A stretch of 11,550 bases of DNA from Lachnospiraceae bacterium. Its GTDB lineage: Bacteria > Bacillota > Clostridia > Lachnospirales > Lachnospiraceae. Positions 1-7,329 of the stretch are shown here, piece after piece. The stretch is from assembly GCA_900766815.1 (NCBI GenBank), contig CAAFWV010000062.1:1-11550 (forward strand), written 5' to 3'. A program made the position numbers and the translations under genes. The notes under the pieces are model-generated. The model saw nothing but the letters and a program-made list of their open reading frames with translations. It did no database searches and was not told the DNA's origin. Every line of letters begins with the position of its first letter. Position 1 is the stretch's first letter.

Positions 1-506
1 GTAATAGGTGTGCTGAAAATCTTACCTGAGAATATTTTCAAGAATAACTCAGGGAAGGGAGCAATACTACCTGTTGATGAGTTAGCAGAAAGTAATGCTG
101 TACCCCAGCCTCTGAAGGCAAGGAAACCTGCAAGTGTTGCAATCCACGGTGGGATATTAACATATGCAATAAGGTAACCCAGGATGACACCGTAGATAAT
201 ACCTACAACCAACATAAGCAAAATGGATACCGGTGTGTTAACACCCTTTGTAACCATTAAGATTCCGCCTACAGCTCCCATGAAGCATACGAAGGCACCA
301 CAGCTAAGGTCGATATTACCACCTGTCAGCATACACATAAGCATACCAACCGCAAGAATGTATACATATGCATTCTGTGTAATCAACGCATTGAAGTTAA
401 GCGGCTGGAACATCTGTCCGTCTGTCATGATAGTGAAGAAGAGATATACCAGGACCAGGACAATCATCATCGCATTTTTCTTAAGCAATTGAGAATATTT
501 TTTCAT
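1..506 (-). CDS. Second CUT2-family sugar ABC permease, partial (3' end outside window)
   Basis: Inner-membrane subunit of a monosaccharide ABC transporter, forming the sugar channel with a partner permease. An ATG at 506-504 opens a frame that runs without a stop off the left edge, giving about 168 residues of an expected 380 or so. The translation begins MKKYSQLLKKNAMMIVLVLV and carries QNAYVYILAVGMLMCMLTGG, NIDLS, PPWIATLAG and FRGWG, the same landmarks as the complete permease just upstream. By hand alignment about 40 of the first 70 comparable residues are identical, so it is a diverged paralog and not a recent duplicate. An AAGGAG ribosome site lies about 10 bases before the ATG, and only 14 bases separate it from the previous stop, so it belongs to the transporter operon. 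The permease loop after residue 140 differs most from its paralog. The family call is firm; a pairing with the first permease is inferred. Confidence 0.9.
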   Translation of the reverse strand, partial: MKKYSQLLKKNAMMIVLVLVYLFFTIMTDGQMFQPLNFNALITQNAYVYILAVGMLMCMLTGGNIDLSCGAFVCFMGAVGGILMVTKGVNTPVSILLMLVVGIIYGVILGYLIAYVNIPPWIATLAGFLAFRGWGTALLSANSSTGSIAPFPELFLKIFSGKIFSTPI

Positions 507-520
507 CTTATCCTACTCCT

Positions 521-1690
521 TTACTTTTTCTTCTTATTTGACAATACATCGAATATGATAGCTACCAGGAGAACGACTCCCTTTACTACCTTCTGGTAGT
601 TAGCTTCCATACCCATGATACTCATACCCTGGTTGATAACACCCATGAGTACCGCACCGATTACTACACCGAAGACTCCACCTTCACCACCGTAAGCTGA
701 AGCTCCACCGATGAAGCAGGCTGCAATCGCATCCATCTCATAGCCCTGACCGAAGGTAGGCTGTGCCTGTGTTGCTCTTGCAACGGTAAGAATACCTGCA
801 AGACCTGCCATGAGACCCATGTTAACGTATGCGAAGAGGTATACCTTTCTGGGGTCAATACCTGAAAGCTTTGTAGCCTTCTCATTGCCACCAACCGCAT
901 AGAGATAACGTCCCATTGTGGTTCTCGTTGTAATGTAAGCATAGATTAGAAGTACTGCTACAATCCAGAGCAGTGATGTGGGAATACCCTTATAGCTTGC
1001 AAGCTTGTAGGTTACCCAGAGAATAACCGCACCGATAACAACCAGTCTAATCAGTTCTGAATAGAGAGGAGCTACATCATAGCCCTTGCTCTTGGCGCTG
1101 ATTCTGTTCTTCATTGTAACAGCTGCAATAAGAATAACTACTGCGATACCCGCTACAAGACAGGTCATGTTAATTGTGCTTCCGTTTAAGAAATCAGGAA
1201 TGTAGCAGTCCGCTCCACCACCGAATACATTCAAGAAGGTGGTATTACGGATACCAACCGCATATCCCTGTAATACTACGTTTGATAAACCTCTGAAGGC
1301 ATACATACCTGCCAGAGTAGCGATGAAGGGCGGAACCTTGACATATGCAATCCAGAAGCCCTGCCAGAGACCTACAAGAAGACCTCCAACAAGCATAATG
1401 GCTACTGCCACCCATACATTAACATCTTTATCCATCAATACGGCACCGATACCGCCTACAAAGCAGACTACGGAACCAACCGCAAGATCGATATTACCAC
1501 CGGTTAAGATACACAGAAGCATACCTGCTGCCAACACGAATACATATGCATTCTGGCTTATCAGGTTATTAATATTCTGCGCATACAGAATCTTGCCGTC
1601 TGTACTGAAATAGAAGAATGCTACAACCAGTACAAGAGCAATAACCATGGTGTATTTTTTAAGTACATCAGTTATTTTAATACTATTCAT
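521..1690 (-). CDS. mmsB: Multiple monosaccharide ABC transporter permease (MmsB/GguB type)
   Basis: Membrane permease of a CUT2 (ribose/xylose/multiple-sugar) ABC importer, 389 residues, the usual size for the MmsB/GguB group. Hydrophobic helices are visible at about 13-29, 46-63, 70-86, 93-110, 175-193, 213-230, 238-255, 285-304 and 335-358, with a last one near 368-382. TGGNIDLAVGS (63-73) and PPFIATLAG (120-128) are family landmarks, and the GRYLYAVGGN..A..LSGID stretch (260-279) fits the cytoplasmic loop that contacts the ATPase. The protein ends in a lysine-rich tail. The ATG follows the ATPase stop TAA after one base, with AAGGGG upstream inside the previous gene, so translation is probably coupled. 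A paralogous permease follows. The MmsB/GguB name rather than XylH rests on size and on the neighbouring ATPase and ChvE-type binding protein. Confidence 0.93.
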   Translation of the reverse strand: MNSIKITDVLKKYTMVIALVLVVAFFYFSTDGKILYAQNINNLISQNAYVFVLAAGMLLCILTGGNIDLAVGSVVCFVGGIGAVLMDKDVNVWVAVAIMLVGGLLVGLWQGFWIAYVKVPPFIATLAGMYAFRGLSNVVLQGYAVGIRNTTFLNVFGGGADCYIPDFLNGSTINMTCLVAGIAVVILIAAVTMKNRISAKSKGYDVAPLYSELIRLVVIGAVILWVTYKLASYKGIPTSLLWIVAVLLIYAYITTRTTMGRYLYAVGGNEKATKLSGIDPRKVYLFAYVNMGLMAGLAGILTVARATQAQPTFGQGYEMDAIAACFIGGASAYGGEGGVFGVVIGAVLMGVINQGMSIMGMEANYQKVVKGVVLLVAIIFDVLSNKKKK

Positions 1691-1691
1691 G

Positions 1692-3227
1692 TTAGCCCCT
1701 TCCTGACTGTAATATACAAGCCATAATACTTTCCTGAGTAGCCTCGTCGGATCTCATCTCACCTACGAACTTACCCTCATTCATAATGTATATTCTGTCA
1801 CTCATTCCAATAACCTCAGGAAGCTCTGAAGAAATCATTACTACAGACTTGCCTGCTGCTACCAGATCATTGATGATACAGTAAATCTCATACTTAGCAC
1901 CTACGTCGATACCTCTTGTAGGCTCATCAAGAATAAGAATATCCGGATCTGTGAACATCCACTTAGCAAGCAGAACCTTCTGCTGGTTACCACCTGAGAG
2001 GTTACCTACATTCTGCTCAACTGTAGGAGTCTTGGTACGAAGCTTATCCTTGTACTCTACCGCAACCTGATATTCCTTATCTACATCAATAATAGCCTTG
2101 TTGCTGACACCATTCATGTTAGCAAGAGAGGTATTAACCTTGATTGAGTTGCTGAGTACCAGACCGTTACCCTTTCTATCCTCAGTAACATATGCAAGCT
2201 TTGCATCAATTGCCTCTCTGGGGCTCTTAAGAACTGTTTCCTTACCGTTAATGAAGAGCTCACCTGAAATCTCACTACCGTAAGATCTTCCGAAGATACT
2301 CATTGAAAGCTCAGTACGTCCGGCACCCATAAGTCCATAGATACCAACAACCTCGCCCTTCTTAACATTGAAGTTAACATTGTCAACAACCACCTTCTCT
2401 GTGTAAAGAGGATGATGAACTGTCCAGTTCTTAACTTCCATATTAACATCGCCGATCTTGACATCATGTCTCTTGGGGAATCGGTCTGTAATCTCTCTAC
2501 CAACCATTCCCTTGATGATTCTGTCCTCATCGATTGCAGTTGTATGCTTATCAAGAGTCTCGATTGTAGAACCGTCTCTTACAACTGTAATCTTATCGGC
2601 AACGTATACAACCTCATTAAGCTTATGAGTAATAATAATCATTGTCATTCCCTGCTTCTTGAATTCAAGCATCAAGTCAAGCAGTGCCTTTGAATCAGTC
2701 TCATTAAGAGATGATGTGGGCTCATCTAAGATAAGCAGCTTAGCCTGCTTAGCCAAAGCCTTCGCAATCTCAACCAACTGCTGCTTACCGGTACCGATAT
2801 CCTTAATCAGTACTCTTGAGGACTCTGAAAGTCCTACCATTCTAAGATACTTATCGGCTTCACCGTAAGTCTCGTTCCAGTTAATGGCAGCCTTCTTTCC
2901 GCGCTCATTACCAAGGAACATATTCTCTCCGATTGTCATCTGAGGAACCAAAGCCAGCTCCTGATGAATAATAACGATTCCCTTTTTCTCGGAATCCTTA
3001 ATAGTCTGGAACTTACATACCTCACCATCATAGATGATATCACCCTCATAAGTTCCATATGGATAGATGCCGCTAAGTACATTCATAAGTGTGGACTTGC
3101 CGGCACCATTCTCTCCTACAAGTGCATGAATCTCTCCCTCTTCAACCTGAAGATTGACATTATCAAGAGCTTTAACACCCGGGAAGGTTTTGGTGATGTT
3201 CTTCATTTCAAGCAATACCTTAGCCAA
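1692..3227 (-). CDS. mmsA: Multiple monosaccharide ABC transporter ATPase, two nucleotide-binding domains (MmsA/GguA type)
   Basis: Cytoplasmic ATPase that powers sugar import, 511 residues with two fused ABC domains as in XylG, MglA and GguA. Domain 1: Walker A GENGAGKST (38-46), Q-loop HQE (88-90), degenerate signature GTGKQQ (145-150), Walker B LLILDEP (164-170), switch histidine 201. Domain 2: degenerate Walker A GLMGAGRTEL (298-307) with Arg in place of the catalytic Lys, canonical signature LSGGNQQK (410-417), Walker B ILILDEP (430-436). One normal and one degenerate site is standard for CUT2 ATPases. The phrases YGTYEGDI and GIVIIHQELALVP point to the GguA/MmsA group. The start is a TTG: GGAGGG lies 6-7 bases before it, whereas the first ATG (residue 8) has no ribosome site and would cut into the first beta strand. 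It is preceded by an intercistronic hairpin and followed after one base by the permease. Confidence 0.94.
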   Translation of the reverse strand: MAKVLLEMKNITKTFPGVKALDNVNLQVEEGEIHALVGENGAGKSTLMNVLSGIYPYGTYEGDIIYDGEVCKFQTIKDSEKKGIVIIHQELALVPQMTIGENMFLGNERGKKAAINWNETYGEADKYLRMVGLSESSRVLIKDIGTGKQQLVEIAKALAKQAKLLILDEPTSSLNETDSKALLDLMLEFKKQGMTMIIITHKLNEVVYVADKITVVRDGSTIETLDKHTTAIDEDRIIKGMVGREITDRFPKRHDVKIGDVNMEVKNWTVHHPLYTEKVVVDNVNFNVKKGEVVGIYGLMGAGRTELSMSIFGRSYGSEISGELFINGKETVLKSPREAIDAKLAYVTEDRKGNGLVLSNSIKVNTSLANMNGVSNKAIIDVDKEYQVAVEYKDKLRTKTPTVEQNVGNLSGGNQQKVLLAKWMFTDPDILILDEPTRGIDVGAKYEIYCIINDLVAAGKSVVMISSELPEVIGMSDRIYIMNEGKFVGEMRSDEATQESIMACILQSGRG

Positions 3228-3269
3228 AATATACCCTCCAATCCATTAATCATAATCCCATACTTATAA

Positions 3270-3294
3270 ACAGGCGGGTAATATACCCGCCTGT
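3270..3294 (-). promoter_or_regulatory. Intercistronic hairpin between chvE and mmsA
   Basis: Arms ACAGGCGGGTA and TACCCGCCTGT form a perfect 11-bp stem with a 3-base loop (3281-3283), about 30 bases after the chvE stop and 43 bases before the mmsA start. On the transcribed strand it is followed by TTATAAGTATGGG, which is not a good U tract, so a full terminator is unlikely. In ABC operons, hairpins in this position commonly protect the binding-protein mRNA or cause partial termination, giving more binding protein than ATPase and permease. That role is inferred here. Confidence 0.75.
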
Positions 3295-3323
3295 CTAAAA
3301 TTCTTATTCACTATTAGAATATC

Positions 3324-4466
3324 TTACTGAAGCTGATCCTCTGTGTAGTAACCAGAATCGATAAGAAGTTCCTTGTAGTTGTTAACATCAGCGAATACAG
3401 GCTCGCAAAGGTATGAAGGAATAACTCCTGTTCCATTGTCGTATGTTGTTGTATCGTTAACATCAACTTCTGAACCAGAAAGGATCTGGCCTACCATCTT
3501 AACAACCTGTGAAGCAAGTGTACGTGTATCCTTGAAGATTGACATAGACTGCTTTCCGGCGATCATGTTCTTAACGTTCTCAATATCACAATCCTGACCT
3601 GTGATGATAGGATATGTTCCATTGTAGTTAGCTGCAAGAGCGTTCTCAACACCAAGTGCTGTTGAGTCGTTAGAGCAAAGCCATACGTCTACGTTTGTTC
3701 CATCAGCATAGTAAGAAGAGAGAATGTTCTCTGCTCTTGACTGAGCTGTCTCTGTTGCCCATGTAGGTGTTGCAACCTCATCGAATGACTTCTGGCCAGA
3801 AACTACGTTGAGCTTACCAGACTCGATGTAAGGCTTAAGAACATCATAAGCACCGTTGAAGAAGAAACCTGCATTGTTGTCACCCGGGTCACCGGCTGTG
3901 AACTCAATGTTGAAAGGTCCTTCTGCGTTGTCAAGATCAAGTGTCTCAACAACGTACTCACCCTGCTTTGTACCTACCATGTAGTTATCGAATGTTGCAT
4001 AGTAAGAAACTGCGTCAGAGTTCATAAGAAGACGGTCGTAAGCGATAACAGGAATGCCTGCTTCCTTAGCCATGTCAAGAGCCTCACCAAGTGAAGAACC
4101 CTCGATAGCTGCGATAACGAGTACGTTAGCACCTGAAGCAATCATGTTCTCAACCTGAGAAACCTGTGTCTGAACGTCGTTTGATGCGTACTGAAGGTCA
4201 ACCTCATAACCAGCTGCCTTAAGCTCTGCTTCCATGTTAGAACCATCCTGGTTCCATCTCTGAAGATCCTTTGTAGGCATTGATACACCTACCTTTGTTC
4301 CGTTAGCCTCAACAGGAGCTGCTTCCTCTGCTGCTGCATCATCTGCAGGAGCTGCTTCCTCTGTTGCTGCAGGAGCTGCTGCTTCTTCAGTCTTAGCGCC
4401 ACATCCAACAAGTGTTGTAGCTACCATTGCTGTTGCAAGCAAAATACCTAAAAACTTCTTTGACAT
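3324..4466 (-). CDS. chvE: ChvE-type multiple monosaccharide-binding lipoprotein
   Basis: Extracellular sugar receptor of the ABC importer encoded downstream, 380 residues. The N-terminus MSKKFLGILLATAMVATTLVGC is a lipoprotein signal with lipobox LVGC, so Cys22 would be acylated. An Ala/Glu/Pro-rich linker (24-54) then leads to a type I periplasmic-binding fold. Ligand-site landmarks of the ChvE/XylF family are present: Arg70-Trp71, Tyr-Asp-Arg 143-145, DNN 196-198, Asn266-Asp267, GQD 290-292 and Lys312. The opening VGVSMPTKDLQRWNQDG is closer to ChvE than to XylF. An upstream ATG at 4499 is in frame, but GGGAGGA lies 8 bases before the ATG at 4466, and only that start gives a normal signal peptide. 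ChvE relatives bind several aldoses (glucose, galactose, arabinose, xylose); the ligand cannot be fixed from sequence alone. It is first in the transporter operon, behind a 190-base regulatory gap. Confidence 0.93.
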   Translation of the reverse strand: MSKKFLGILLATAMVATTLVGCGAKTEEAAAPAATEEAAPADDAAAEEAAPVEANGTKVGVSMPTKDLQRWNQDGSNMEAELKAAGYEVDLQYASNDVQTQVSQVENMIASGANVLVIAAIEGSSLGEALDMAKEAGIPVIAYDRLLMNSDAVSYYATFDNYMVGTKQGEYVVETLDLDNAEGPFNIEFTAGDPGDNNAGFFFNGAYDVLKPYIESGKLNVVSGQKSFDEVATPTWATETAQSRAENILSSYYADGTNVDVWLCSNDSTALGVENALAANYNGTYPIITGQDCDIENVKNMIAGKQSMSIFKDTRTLASQVVKMVGQILSGSEVDVNDTTTYDNGTGVIPSYLCEPVFADVNNYKELLIDSGYYTEDQLQ

Positions 4467-4604
4467 TTTCTTGTCCTCCCTATTAAATTTCTGAAGCAAC
4501 GCTATGTCGCTTCTGTTTACATTTAGTAATTTAACACATAATCAATAGCATCAACTTGTTAATTTCTTCAATTTTTTAACGAATTGTGAACAGATTGTAA
4601 ATAA
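4467..4604 (-). promoter_or_regulatory. Promoter and leader region of the transporter operon
   Basis: This A/T-rich, gene-free stretch lies between the terminator of the sensing operon and the chvE ribosome site, so the transporter promoter must lie here unless transcription reads through. I see no pair of good -35/-10 hexamers at normal spacing: TTGAAG (4571-4566) followed 18 bases later by TATTGA (4547-4542) is the best and is weak. That suits a promoter depending on an activator, such as the AraC-type regulator encoded upstream. The tandem repeat at 4578-4598 sits just before the weak -35. No riboswitch fold was recognised. Confidence 0.5.
4578..4598 (-). repeat. Tandem 10-bp direct repeat, candidate activator site
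   Basis: On the minus strand ACAATCTGTT (4598-4589) is followed after one base by ACAATTCGTT (4587-4578). Eight of ten bases match and the units start 11 bp apart, one helical turn. Proteins with two AraC-type helix-turn-helices often bind direct repeats just upstream of, or overlapping, the -35 element, and this pair ends 7 bases before the candidate -35 at 4571. Binding by the YesN-type regulator at 5719-7329 is inferred; short A/T-rich repeats can also arise by chance. Confidence 0.45.
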
Positions 4605-4644
4605 ATAGCACAAAATTGCTATCGTCTTCACAATTTTGTGCTAT
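4605..4644 (-). terminator. Rho-independent terminator after xylF
   Basis: Arms ATAGCACAAAATTG and CAATTTTGTGCTAT pair perfectly over 14 bp around a 12-base loop (4619-4630). On the transcribed strand the stem is followed by TTATTTAC, a modest U-rich tail. It starts 13 bases after the xylF stop. The stem is A/T-rich, so termination may be partial, allowing some read-through from the sensing operon into the transporter operon. Confidence 0.7.
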
Positions 4645-4656
4645 CTATCTTAAGTA

Positions 4657-5700
4657 CTATTCTGCTACATTCAGGTAAATCTCACTTCTGCTGTGATACT
4701 TACCGGTTATTACCTCATCCATATTCTCCTTAGTAACGGCAATCGGATCAAGCTTCATATAAGGAACAGTGTAGGAACCATCGTCAATGGTATCCTCCGT
4801 ATCCGGCGCAATCCCATTAGCCATATCAACCGCAATGGAAGCTGACATCTTGGCCAGGTTCTCAACAGGCTTATACACCGTCATATACTGTGTGCCCTCT
4901 ACTATTCTCTGACAGGCTTCCAGATCCGCATCCTGCCCGACCACACAGACCTCTCCGCCCAGGCGGTTCTCTATAAGTGCCTTAATCGCATAGGCTGCCA
5001 GATTATCGTTTCCACACATGATGGCATCGGGAACACTGCCGGAGGATAAATACTTACTTGTCTCAGTAAACGCCGTCTCCGCCAGCCAGTTGTCCGCATC
5101 CGCCACATAATCAATGGATATGTTGGTCTTACCGATCACTCTCTCAAAGCCTGTCTGAACCATTGCTACATTGTTATCTGTAGGTGAGCCCTTAATCTGG
5201 ATAATATGTCCCGAGTTACCTATAGCCTTACGGATATATTCACCCATTAGCTCGCCGACCCTCTCATTATCCATTGATATATAGAGGTCAACATTGGCAT
5301 CCCTTATCAGTCTGTCGTAGGCGATAATCTTAATTCCCTCTTTTTTTGCCCTGGCTACCACATCTGTAAGCGCCATATCATCGATGGAAATAATCACTAT
5401 TACATCCATCTTCTTATCTATGAAGTATTCTATCTGCCTTATCTGCTCATCAACGTCGCCGTTCGCATTCTGCACATTGACATTGGCTCCAAGCTCCGTT
5501 GCCTTATTTACGAACAGGTCTCTCTCCCTCTGCCACCGCTCTATTACAAGCGAGTCGATTGAGAGACCTATGTCCACCCGGTCGTTATCATCCACTGTCT
5601 GGCTTACCGTTTCCTCTTTTTTGCCACAGCCTGACAGTCCCATTACCATACCGGTTAACATAACAGCAACCAGTCCTATAATAATTATCCTTTTTCTCAA
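4657..5700 (-). CDS. xylF: D-xylose-binding lipoprotein XylF
   Basis: Secreted sugar receptor, 347 residues, closely following the E. coli XylF pattern. The N-terminus is basic then hydrophobic and ends in lipobox LSGC, with Cys25 as the lipidation site. Expected xylose-site residues are present: ERW at 54-56, YDR at 128-130, DNN at 175-177, ND at 231-232, GQDAD at 255-259 and YKP at 276-278. The start is a TTG: AGGGG lies 7 bases before it, no in-frame ATG sits nearby, and the signal peptide begins here. It follows the response regulator by 18 bases and is last in the sensing operon, ahead of a terminator. It has no ATPase or permease of XylG/XylH type next to it. It may share the MmsA/MmsB transporter downstream, or act as a sensor subunit with the histidine kinase. 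Family and xylose preference are well supported; the partner is not. Confidence 0.9.
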   Translation of the reverse strand: MRKRIIIIGLVAVMLTGMVMGLSGCGKKEETVSQTVDDNDRVDIGLSIDSLVIERWQRERDLFVNKATELGANVNVQNANGDVDEQIRQIEYFIDKKMDVIVIISIDDMALTDVVARAKKEGIKIIAYDRLIRDANVDLYISMDNERVGELMGEYIRKAIGNSGHIIQIKGSPTDNNVAMVQTGFERVIGKTNISIDYVADADNWLAETAFTETSKYLSSGSVPDAIMCGNDNLAAYAIKALIENRLGGEVCVVGQDADLEACQRIVEGTQYMTVYKPVENLAKMSASIAVDMANGIAPDTEDTIDDGSYTVPYMKLDPIAVTKENMDEVITGKYHSRSEIYLNVAE

Positions 5701-5718
5701 TTGTTCACCCCTGTTTTG

Positions 5719-7329
5719 TCAGCTCTCCACTCTGTCCTTATACTCCGTAGGAGTCATTCCCGTATTCTTCTTAAATATACGGCTGAAGTAATTCGGGTCG
5801 GAATATCCGCACTCACTGCTTATCTCCTTGATACTTCTTGACGGATCCTTCATAAGTTCCTTGGCCCTCTCCACCCTTCTCTCGGTCAGGTATTCAACGA
5901 AGTTTTCGCCCTTTTCCTCCTTGAAGAGCTTAGAGAAATAATAAGTACTTAAGTTAAGCTCCTTGGAAATATCATCCAGCGAGATATCCTTAGAATAATT
6001 CTCTTCTATATATTCAATCGCCTTCTTGATGAGGTGGTGCGTATGGTCCACGCTTCCCTTGCTGATATTCTCCGCAGAGGTTCTTATCTTATCCAGATAC
6101 CAGGTCTTAAGCGCATCCATGGTCGGCGCATTCATCACATCATTAAGATAGGTGGTACGGCTTCCGAACCTGTAGGTCGTACCTGTTCCGCTCCTGTACA
6201 TATCGGACTCTGCCCTCAACACAAATTCGAGCGCTTTTACCCGAATACTCATGACATCATCCTTGCTGGTCTCCATCATCCAGTCATAGAACTTGGATGC
6301 GTACACAACTGCCTCGTCCACGTTGCCGTCACTTAGATAATCAAAGAGCTTCTCCTCTATATCAATCGGATAGTTGCTCTCATAGGATACAGCTATCGGA
6401 AGGTCATCCACATGCGCCACACTGCCATTGGTGGAGTACAGGGCCTTGATGGCATCCTCGTAGGAATTGACGCTGTCGGGAATCCTGACAACGCCGCCGA
6501 TACCAATTCTGTAATGCGTATCATCCGTCGCAGCCCTCATGGTACGAGCCGCCACCCTGGACTTCTCGATAATATCTTCTCTGTCCTTATATTTCATTAC
6601 AGGCTCATCATATGGCAAAAACGCGGGAATTTTGTTACTGGTAACATTACCGACAATCACCTCGGGGAAGGTCTCCTTAAGTATCTCTCTCACCTTGCTG
6701 TAGTAGGTGGTCTGTGCCTTGATTGAGCTTCCGATATTGTTGGTCATGTGGTTGTCCTGCTGGCTGTCACCAAAGACTATTGCCATCATAAATCCGTATT
6801 CAGCTTCGATTCCGAGCAGATTCTTGTAATTGCTGATATCCTCCTCGAAGTGTTCATGTAATATCAGTGAGAAGACAAAGCCGTTCTCTATAATGGGAAC
6901 AACGGTTTCAAGCCTCTCCTTGGTCCTAAGCTCATTGCGCCTCTTCTCTCTTCTTAAATCCAATTCCCTGACAGCCTGGTTTATTACATCAACAATGGCC
7001 TGCTGGTTGAAGGGCTTATTGATATATTCCATCACACCTAAGTTAATGGCTTCCTTGGCATAATCGAATTTATCATAGGCTGTAAGAACAATGAATATAA
7101 CTCCCGGCAGGAATTCCCTTATCTCCCTCATGGCGTCAATACCATTGATTCCGGGCATCTGAATATCCATAAAGATGACATCCGGTCTGAAATGCTCTGC
7201 CGTCTCAATAGCTGCTCTGCCCGATTTGGCTGTCTCTATTTCGAATTGTCCCTCAAAATTCTTCTCGATTAGAAAGGTAAGAGAATTTAATACAATACCT
7301 TCATCATCGGTTAACATAATTCTATACAT
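5719..7329 (-). CDS. YesN-type response regulator with AraC-family DNA-binding domain
   Basis: Cytoplasmic transcription factor, 536 residues, partner of the histidine kinase whose gene it overlaps by 8 bases. The receiver domain (1-120) has acidic Asp8-Asp9, phospho-acceptor Asp55 in FMDIQMPG, Thr83 and Lys105-Pro106, so it looks phosphorylatable. A helical segment (about 112-145) leads to a long middle region. There YRIGIGG...SYEDAIKAL (273-297) resembles the degenerate GGDEF-like fold seen in YesN and CdaR/PucR regulators. The C-terminal 105 residues form an AraC/XylS domain with two helix-turn-helices, about 448-471 and 499-522, the second in the usual SIKEISSECGYSDPNYFSRIFKK pattern (499-521). 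The ATG has GAGGAG upstream within the kinase gene. The probable target is the transporter operon promoter, as in other kinase/YesN pairs beside sugar ABC genes. Family assignment is firm; the target is inferred. Confidence 0.93.
   Translation of the reverse strand: MYRIMLTDDEGIVLNSLTFLIEKNFEGQFEIETAKSGRAAIETAEHFRPDVIFMDIQMPGINGIDAMREIREFLPGVIFIVLTAYDKFDYAKEAINLGVMEYINKPFNQQAIVDVINQAVRELDLRREKRRNELRTKERLETVVPIIENGFVFSLILHEHFEEDISNYKNLLGIEAEYGFMMAIVFGDSQQDNHMTNNIGSSIKAQTTYYSKVREILKETFPEVIVGNVTSNKIPAFLPYDEPVMKYKDREDIIEKSRVAARTMRAATDDTHYRIGIGGVVRIPDSVNSYEDAIKALYSTNGSVAHVDDLPIAVSYESNYPIDIEEKLFDYLSDGNVDEAVVYASKFYDWMMETSKDDVMSIRVKALEFVLRAESDMYRSGTGTTYRFGSRTTYLNDVMNAPTMDALKTWYLDKIRTSAENISKGSVDHTHHLIKKAIEYIEENYSKDISLDDISKELNLSTYYFSKLFKEEKGENFVEYLTERRVERAKELMKDPSRSIKEISSECGYSDPNYFSRIFKKNTGMTPTEYKDRVES

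Noticed and set aside
223..1613. Two plus-strand open frames (223-492 and 1239-1613) whose translations resemble each other.
   Set aside because: They resemble each other only because they are opposite the same conserved segment of the two paralogous permeases; neither has a ribosome site.
1692..4466. Naming the transporter xylFGH.
   Set aside because: The binding protein has ChvE-type features (PTKDLQRW start, different C-terminus), the ATPase carries GguA-type phrases, and a separate true XylF lies upstream. The multiple-monosaccharide (mms/ggu) names fit better, though the two groups are close.
4464..4499. A longer start for the ChvE-type protein at 4499.
   Set aside because: It would add 11 residues with acidic and basic side chains ahead of the signal peptide, and the GGGAGGA ribosome site would lie inside the coding sequence. 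The ATG at 4466 fits both criteria.
4467..4604. A riboswitch or a catabolite-responsive (cre) element in the transporter leader.
   Set aside because: The best resemblance to a cre site (around 4584-4600) lacks the central CG and proper symmetry, and no known riboswitch core was seen.
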